DNA from: an uncultured Lentisphaerota bacterium
GTDB taxonomy: Bacteria > Verrucomicrobiota > Kiritimatiellia > CAIQIC01
DNA: 64,000 bases
Assembly: GCA_903912445.1 (NCBI GenBank)
Contig: CAIWHP010000125.1
Coordinates: 42,680-106,679 of the forward strand
Direction of reading: 5' to 3'
The translations under genes were made by a program, and so were the position numbers. How positions within the stretch are numbered: the first letter of the stretch is position 1; each line of letters opens with the position of its first letter. Below are positions 61,401 to 64,000 of the stretch, one piece after another. Under the pieces are notes generated by a model, which saw only the letters and a program-made list of their open reading frames with translations, made no database searches and was not told the origin of the DNA.

Positions 61401-62090
61401 GGCACGCTGACGCTGGCCGGCGTGAACACCTACACCGGCGGGACCACGGTCAGCAACGGCACGCTGCGCGTGAACGGCAGCGTGGGTGGCCTCATTACGG
61501 TGCATGGAGGGGGCACGCTCGGTGGCACCGGCCAGGTGTCCTCGGCGCGGTTGAATCCGGGTTCGACCCTCAGCCCTGGCAACAGTCCGGGCCTGCTGCT
61601 GGTCACCAACCTGGCGCTGAACAACAACACCAACCTGTTTGAACTGGTCAGCGCCGGCGTCTACGACCAGGTACAGGTGGCCGGCGGCGGCTCCTTGAGC
61701 CTGACCAACAGCCCGTTCCTGCGCTTGTCCTTGACCGGCCTCGTCGCCCATGGCGGCGACAAATTCCTGCTCTTCGACAACCAGTTTTCCGCCACGCCGT
61801 TCGACAAGGCCGCCGATGGCAATTTCCGCTTGCTGGACGAATACTATGGACTGGGCAGCCCGTTGGAACTGACGAATGCCATGACCTTCTTTGCCTTGGG
61901 GGGCAGCGGCGCGACCAACGAGTTCCAAATATTTTATGACGCCGCGGGCGTGAATCCCAACGGCAGCGGCAATGACATCCTGCTGAGCGTCATCCCGGAG
62001 CCGGCCTCGCTGAATCTGCTGGCGCTGCTGGGCGCGGCCTACTGGTTGAGCCGCTACCTGACGCGTTCGCGGCGCCGCGACCACTGCTGA
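58422..62090 (+). CDS. Autotransporter-type beta-strand-repeat protein with PEP-CTERM tail
   Basis: A 1222-residue surface/secreted protein with a Sec signal (SVLLAAALLAVGSAQAQ) and many right-handed beta-helix repeats of the autotransporter-associated type (LTKTGAGALTLSGANNFTGG, LIKSGAGTLVLGGAGTYTGL, LLKTGPGTLTLAGVNTYTGG). It ends in a PEP-CTERM sorting signal: VIPEPASLNLLALLGAAYWL, then an Arg-rich cytoplasmic tail. Exosortase would recognise and remove this tail, but no exosortase gene is in the window. High Asn/Thr/Gly content fits a glycosylated, exopolysaccharide-associated exoprotein. Confidence 0.92.
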   Translation: MRKNPMGRSSVLLAAALLAVGSAQAQTNFYWTNSATAVTSAWSSASWTNAVPASGGGTNYVLNFLANTGVYGASNDLGASFALNRLNIGGGTVTLLGNALVFTNSGATMPLLTNYSTHAAVINNNLTFATNFTVGVATTSPLTLAGVLSGSRLLTKTGAGALTLSGANNFTGGLTLSAGTLNLNNATALGTSAGTFSISGGTLDNTSGADITNSANNPMAWNGSFTFTGTTNLHLGTGAVNLSGTRTVTVSANTLTVGGALTNTGALIKSGAGTLVLGGAGTYTGLTTINAGTLRTTTSANRILSGNNLTFAGAGVLDLNQAQTLGVLTINAGASGALITNSSGTARALTLGVLAVNDDVTIGNAGSAFLTLRSAATGGDYTWTVASGKTLTLNAALTQGLAGGAGSHVNIMNSGTIASVANLANISGILGGAWLTYGSNDWATLAGGNVVALGAGGSSYDSFTTPGANRNILAQDANETVAASTTNNTLKIANTAAGFSTTIGDNQTLSLTAGGVLFTGSQDYTIAGGALRSVGASASDLLVYQYGAGNLTINSAIADGNGASTLTKVGTGVLTLAGTNTYTGGTLVRSGALALGINNALPTNSTLTLGSNPGSGTLNLGNYSQRLTALVAAGTNSNNAITLGAGQTLTVTGNVTVGSASTAGLGANTLLTITGAGSTVTAGSGFGTLYVGNDGSGVGAQLGTLNLTGLGAFTANYGIISVGVGSRAAGTLQLAATNKLTAATLSVGDSNGNSMTGLLFLGQTNVFNVGTINVGRQKATTGLLAFTNLFANPVLRIRGQGGTDVDRATLNIGDFSAQNGSGSANNGLVDFSGGTVDAMLGTLTIGKGQQLSGSQSANGTLIFSNGTIDVTGIVLGSTTGTSAGNAAANGTFNMTGGNLSVGAGGMVLGAQTNVSVGTGVFTLTGGMATLGAAIISSNGVSTFTLDGGTLNMQGNAIGSALPANAIDNLSFKSGTLQNSGEINGGAGLLKTGPGTLTLAGVNTYTGGTTVSNGTLRVNGSVGGLITVHGGGTLGGTGQVSSARLNPGSTLSPGNSPGLLLVTNLALNNNTNLFELVSAGVYDQVQVAGGGSLSLTNSPFLRLSLTGLVAHGGDKFLLFDNQFSATPFDKAADGNFRLLDEYYGLGSPLELTNAMTFFALGGSGATNEFQIFYDAAGVNPNGSGNDILLSVIPEPASLNLLALLGAAYWLSRYLTRSRRRDHC

Positions 62091-62156
62091 AGCCGGCTGG
62101 TGGTTGGGAAAAGCCACTCGCGGACGCGCAGGTCGCCGACGCAGCGCGTCGGGGGT

Positions 62157-62816
62157 TCACTCGAACTGGCGGCGGAATTCCACGAACTGCGCCTGCAGGC
62201 GGGTCATTTCTTCGCGCAAGGCGGCGACTTCGCCTTCCAGTTTGGCGATCCGTTCGTTCTCCGCCTGGACCACGAGGCGGGCCGGCTCCGGCGTGGCGGC
62301 CGGCGCTTCTTCAGCGCTGGGCGCGCCGCAGAGCAGGTGGGCGTAGCGCTGTTCCTTGCGGCCCGGCTGGCGCGGCAGCAGGACGGCCAGCGGCTCCGGC
62401 CCCGCCATCATTTCGGTGACGCGCTTTTCCACCTCGGCGGCGTCGGAAAACATCCACAGGCGCTCTGTGTGGGCGCGCAGTTCGGCCAGCGTCTGCGGCC
62501 CGCGCACCAGCAGCTCGCAGAGCAGGACGAGATCCTGTTTCTCCAGGCGCAAGGCGCTGGCAGCCTGGTGTTCGTATTTGGTCACCCGGCTGCCGGCGAG
62601 GCTGATCAGGCTCGCGAGCTTGCGGTCGCGCAGCCCGTCCAGCGCGCGGATCACGGTGGCCTCGTCGAGGCCCATCAGCGGCGCGCGGTTCGACTTCTGG
62701 TTGCAGGCGAGCGCGAGCGAGTTCAGCGACAGCGGGTAGACCTCGGGCGTGGCCACCTGCTTCTCGATGAGGCAGCCCAGCACGCGCGCTTCGACCGCAT
62801 TCAAGTTCCAAGGCAT
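62157..62816 (-). CDS. YceH/DUF480 family protein
   Basis: A 219-residue cytoplasmic protein made of two winged-helix domains: LNAVEARVLGCLIEKQVATP, YPLSLNSLALACNQKSNR and LRGPQTLAELR-type sequence (LLVRGPQTLAELRAHTERLW) are diagnostic for DUF480. A C-terminal coiled coil (AENERIAKLEGEVAALREEM) ends it. Function is unknown across the family. The ATG at 62816 was chosen because the longer frame upstream crosses a pseudogene on the other strand. Confidence 0.9.
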   Translation of the reverse strand: MPWNLNAVEARVLGCLIEKQVATPEVYPLSLNSLALACNQKSNRAPLMGLDEATVIRALDGLRDRKLASLISLAGSRVTKYEHQAASALRLEKQDLVLLCELLVRGPQTLAELRAHTERLWMFSDAAEVEKRVTEMMAGPEPLAVLLPRQPGRKEQRYAHLLCGAPSAEEAPAATPEPARLVVQAENERIAKLEGEVAALREEMTRLQAQFVEFRRQFE

Positions 62817-62945
62817 CGTTTGTCTCCCGCCAACACGGCGGCCGGATATTCCGTGCCGGCCGCGGGAATGTAAACACCGAATAATCCTGCTGCAAGCGGC
62901 GCGCCGGAAGCAGGACGGGTTGCCGGCGATCTTCGCACCGGGAAC

Positions 62946-63200
62946 ACCTGGCGCAAATTGGACTCCTGAACTGGACCTCCGGTGACGAGTTGGCGTGCAG
63001 AAGGGCGTGGTGAACAAGGTCAGCGGCAAGTTCACGGGCGCACAGTTCGGCGCCATCAACTGTGCACAGGCCATGACGGGCTTACAATTGGGCTTGATCA
63101 ACGTCGCCGACCGCCTGGCCGGCCTCCAGATCGGCCTTCTGAACTTTGCACTGGGCAAGGAACACCTGAGGGTGCTACCTATCGTCAACGCGTCTTTTTA
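62946..63200 (+). pseudogene. Frameshifted fragment of a GLQLGLIN surface-repeat protein
   Basis: Translation gives LAQIGLLNWTSG in one frame, then after a frameshift GVQKGVVNKVSGKFTGAQFG, MTGLQLGLINVADRLAGLQI and GLLNFALGKEHLRVLPIVNA in another. These are repeats of the LA_2272-type surface-repeat family, with the usual C-terminal ending. No start or intact N-terminus is present, and the normal stop is lost. Confidence 0.7.
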
Positions 63201-63211
63201 CAAGGAAAACC

Positions 63212-63847
63212 ATGAAGAACAACAAACGCCTCTGCCGTCCGCTCGCGCTGGCGCTTCTGCTGGCGCTGGGCGTGGGCTGTTCTACGACCCAGACCGAACG
63301 CTCGCAGCGTGCCGTCAGCGACCTGCAGCAGCTGCACAAACTGCTTGCGGCCGGCGACGAGCAGGTGTCCACCCTGAACAAGTCACTGGCCGCCGTGGCC
63401 AAGGCCAAGCCAGACGATCTGCGCGGGACCTTCGCCGCGTTCGAAAAAGAACTCCAGCGTACGCAAAAGCTGGCGGCCAAGGTCAGCGACCAGATTGAGG
63501 ATGTGAAGGATAATGCCGAGGCTTACCTCGACACCTGGAAGAAACAGGCCAAAAAGCTCGGCAATGCCGATCTAAAGACCATGAGCCTGGAGCGCCAGCA
63601 GCTGGTGCAGCAGGACTTTGGGCGTATGATGGCGGCGGTGAACGCCATGTCCACCACCGGCAAGGCCTATGGCGCGGACCTCAAGGATCTCCAGACCTTC
63701 CTTGGCAACGACATGACGCGCGCCGGCAGCGCGCTGGCCAAGCCGTTTCTGACCAAGGTGCAGGCCAGCAGCGAGCCGTTCCTCAAGTCCCTGCGCGCCG
63801 CCCAAGTCGAGGTGGACCAACTGGCGACCATCCTGCAGCCCAAGTAA
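63212..63847 (+). CDS. DUF2959-family lipoprotein
   Basis: A 211-residue lipoprotein with signal RPLALALLLALGVGCSTTQ (Cys 23) and a mostly helical, coiled-coil-like body (RAVSDLQQLHKLLAAGDEQV, LQRTQKLAAKVSDQIEDVKD, LKTMSLERQQLVQQDFGRMM). It matches the DUF2959 group. A role in envelope organisation is possible; no catalytic motif is seen. The start ATG at 63212 lies just after the surface-repeat relic. Confidence 0.8.
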   Translation: MKNNKRLCRPLALALLLALGVGCSTTQTERSQRAVSDLQQLHKLLAAGDEQVSTLNKSLAAVAKAKPDDLRGTFAAFEKELQRTQKLAAKVSDQIEDVKDNAEAYLDTWKKQAKKLGNADLKTMSLERQQLVQQDFGRMMAAVNAMSTTGKAYGADLKDLQTFLGNDMTRAGSALAKPFLTKVQASSEPFLKSLRAAQVEVDQLATILQPK

Positions 63848-63977
63848 TCAACCCACCTTGCGCCTTCATCGGTCAGGCCACTCACACACCTGACCCACCC
63901 TTGGCGGGCGAGCTGTGCGTGCCTGCCCCGGCAGGGTGCGCCAGCTGTTGGTGGGCGGGAAAGCAGCCGGTTTGTTT

Positions 63978-63993
63978 TTTCCCAAGGCTTGGA
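63978..63993. repeat. Single, worn TTCCAAG palindrome (family A)
   Basis: TTTCCCAAGGCTTGGA near the window edge, one extra C compared with the family. A partner, if any, lies outside the window. Confidence 0.55.
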
Positions 63994-64000
63994 CACAATC

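Noticed and set aside
58137-62117. 1326-codon open frame antisense to the PEP-CTERM protein
   Set aside because: Arises from the repetitive GC-rich sense sequence; low-complexity Gly/Ala/Arg-rich product, no start context, and the sense frame has a signal peptide, repeats and sorting tail.

Overview
The window is GC-rich, gene-dense bacterial chromosome. Several traits point to a Gram-negative anaerobe of the PVC group (Verrucomicrobiota, Kiritimatiellota or Lentisphaerota; I cannot place it more exactly). These are a giant autotransporter-type beta-strand-repeat protein ending in a PEP-CTERM sorting tail, a lone type IV pseudopilin, an LL-diaminopimelate aminotransferase, Tat-exported oxidoreductases, secreted glycosidases (GH16-, GH39- and glutaminase-like), TonB transport under a cobalamin riboswitch, an SRP RNA-dnaX-ybaB-recR block, and mevalonate-pathway genes. 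Intergenic DNA is heavily seeded with short palindromic and low-complexity repeats.

Layout. 1-3.9 kb: end of an exopolysaccharide operon (chain-length/BY-kinase-like protein with a degenerate P-loop, a 44-aa membrane peptide, a Wzy/ligase). 4-9.5 kb: gcvT, a zinc-ribbon coiled-coil protein, an aminotransferase-Lrp pair, and HMG-CoA reductase with type 2 IPP isomerase. 9.7-17 kb: membrane Ser/Thr kinase, 3D-domain lipoprotein, polytopic membrane protein, rsmB, GH16, two SGNH hydrolases. 18-22.7 kb: recR, ybaB, dnaX, large SRP RNA, dapL. 23-28.6 kb: zinc-ribbon protein, orphan antitoxin, Tat protein, DUF1080 protein, TonB, tRNA-Asn, lipoprotein, FAD oxidoreductase. 28.7-31.1 kb: TonB-dependent receptor (BtuB-like) behind a cobalamin riboswitch with an attenuator. 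31-41.3 kb: a second, leftward polysaccharide cluster with overlapping genes. 41.5-43.8 kb: MscS channel and pseudopilin.

44-55.3 kb is the most unusual region. All genes read rightward: a cysteine-rich PadR regulator overlapping a truncated MIP channel, a BioB-like radical SAM enzyme, a CobW-type GTPase, a double [4Fe-4S] protein, a DUF116-polyprenyl-diphosphate-synthase fusion, a prenyltransferase-beta/cyclase-like protein, a GH39 glycosidase, a relic of a second cyclase, a BrnT-BrnA toxin-antitoxin pair, and a class II terpene cyclase with an intact DxDD motif. It looks like a cluster for an uncharacterised terpenoid made with radical-SAM and iron-sulfur chemistry. HMG-CoA reductase and IPP isomerase, about 36 kb away, could supply the isoprenoid units. 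Both cyclase-like genes carry in-frame insertions made of the same short repeats that litter the intergenic DNA.

55.5-64 kb: a glutaminase-type glycosidase-like exoprotein, the PEP-CTERM beta-strand-repeat protein behind a near-consensus promoter, a YceH (DUF480) protein, a frameshifted surface-repeat pseudogene and a DUF2959 lipoprotein.
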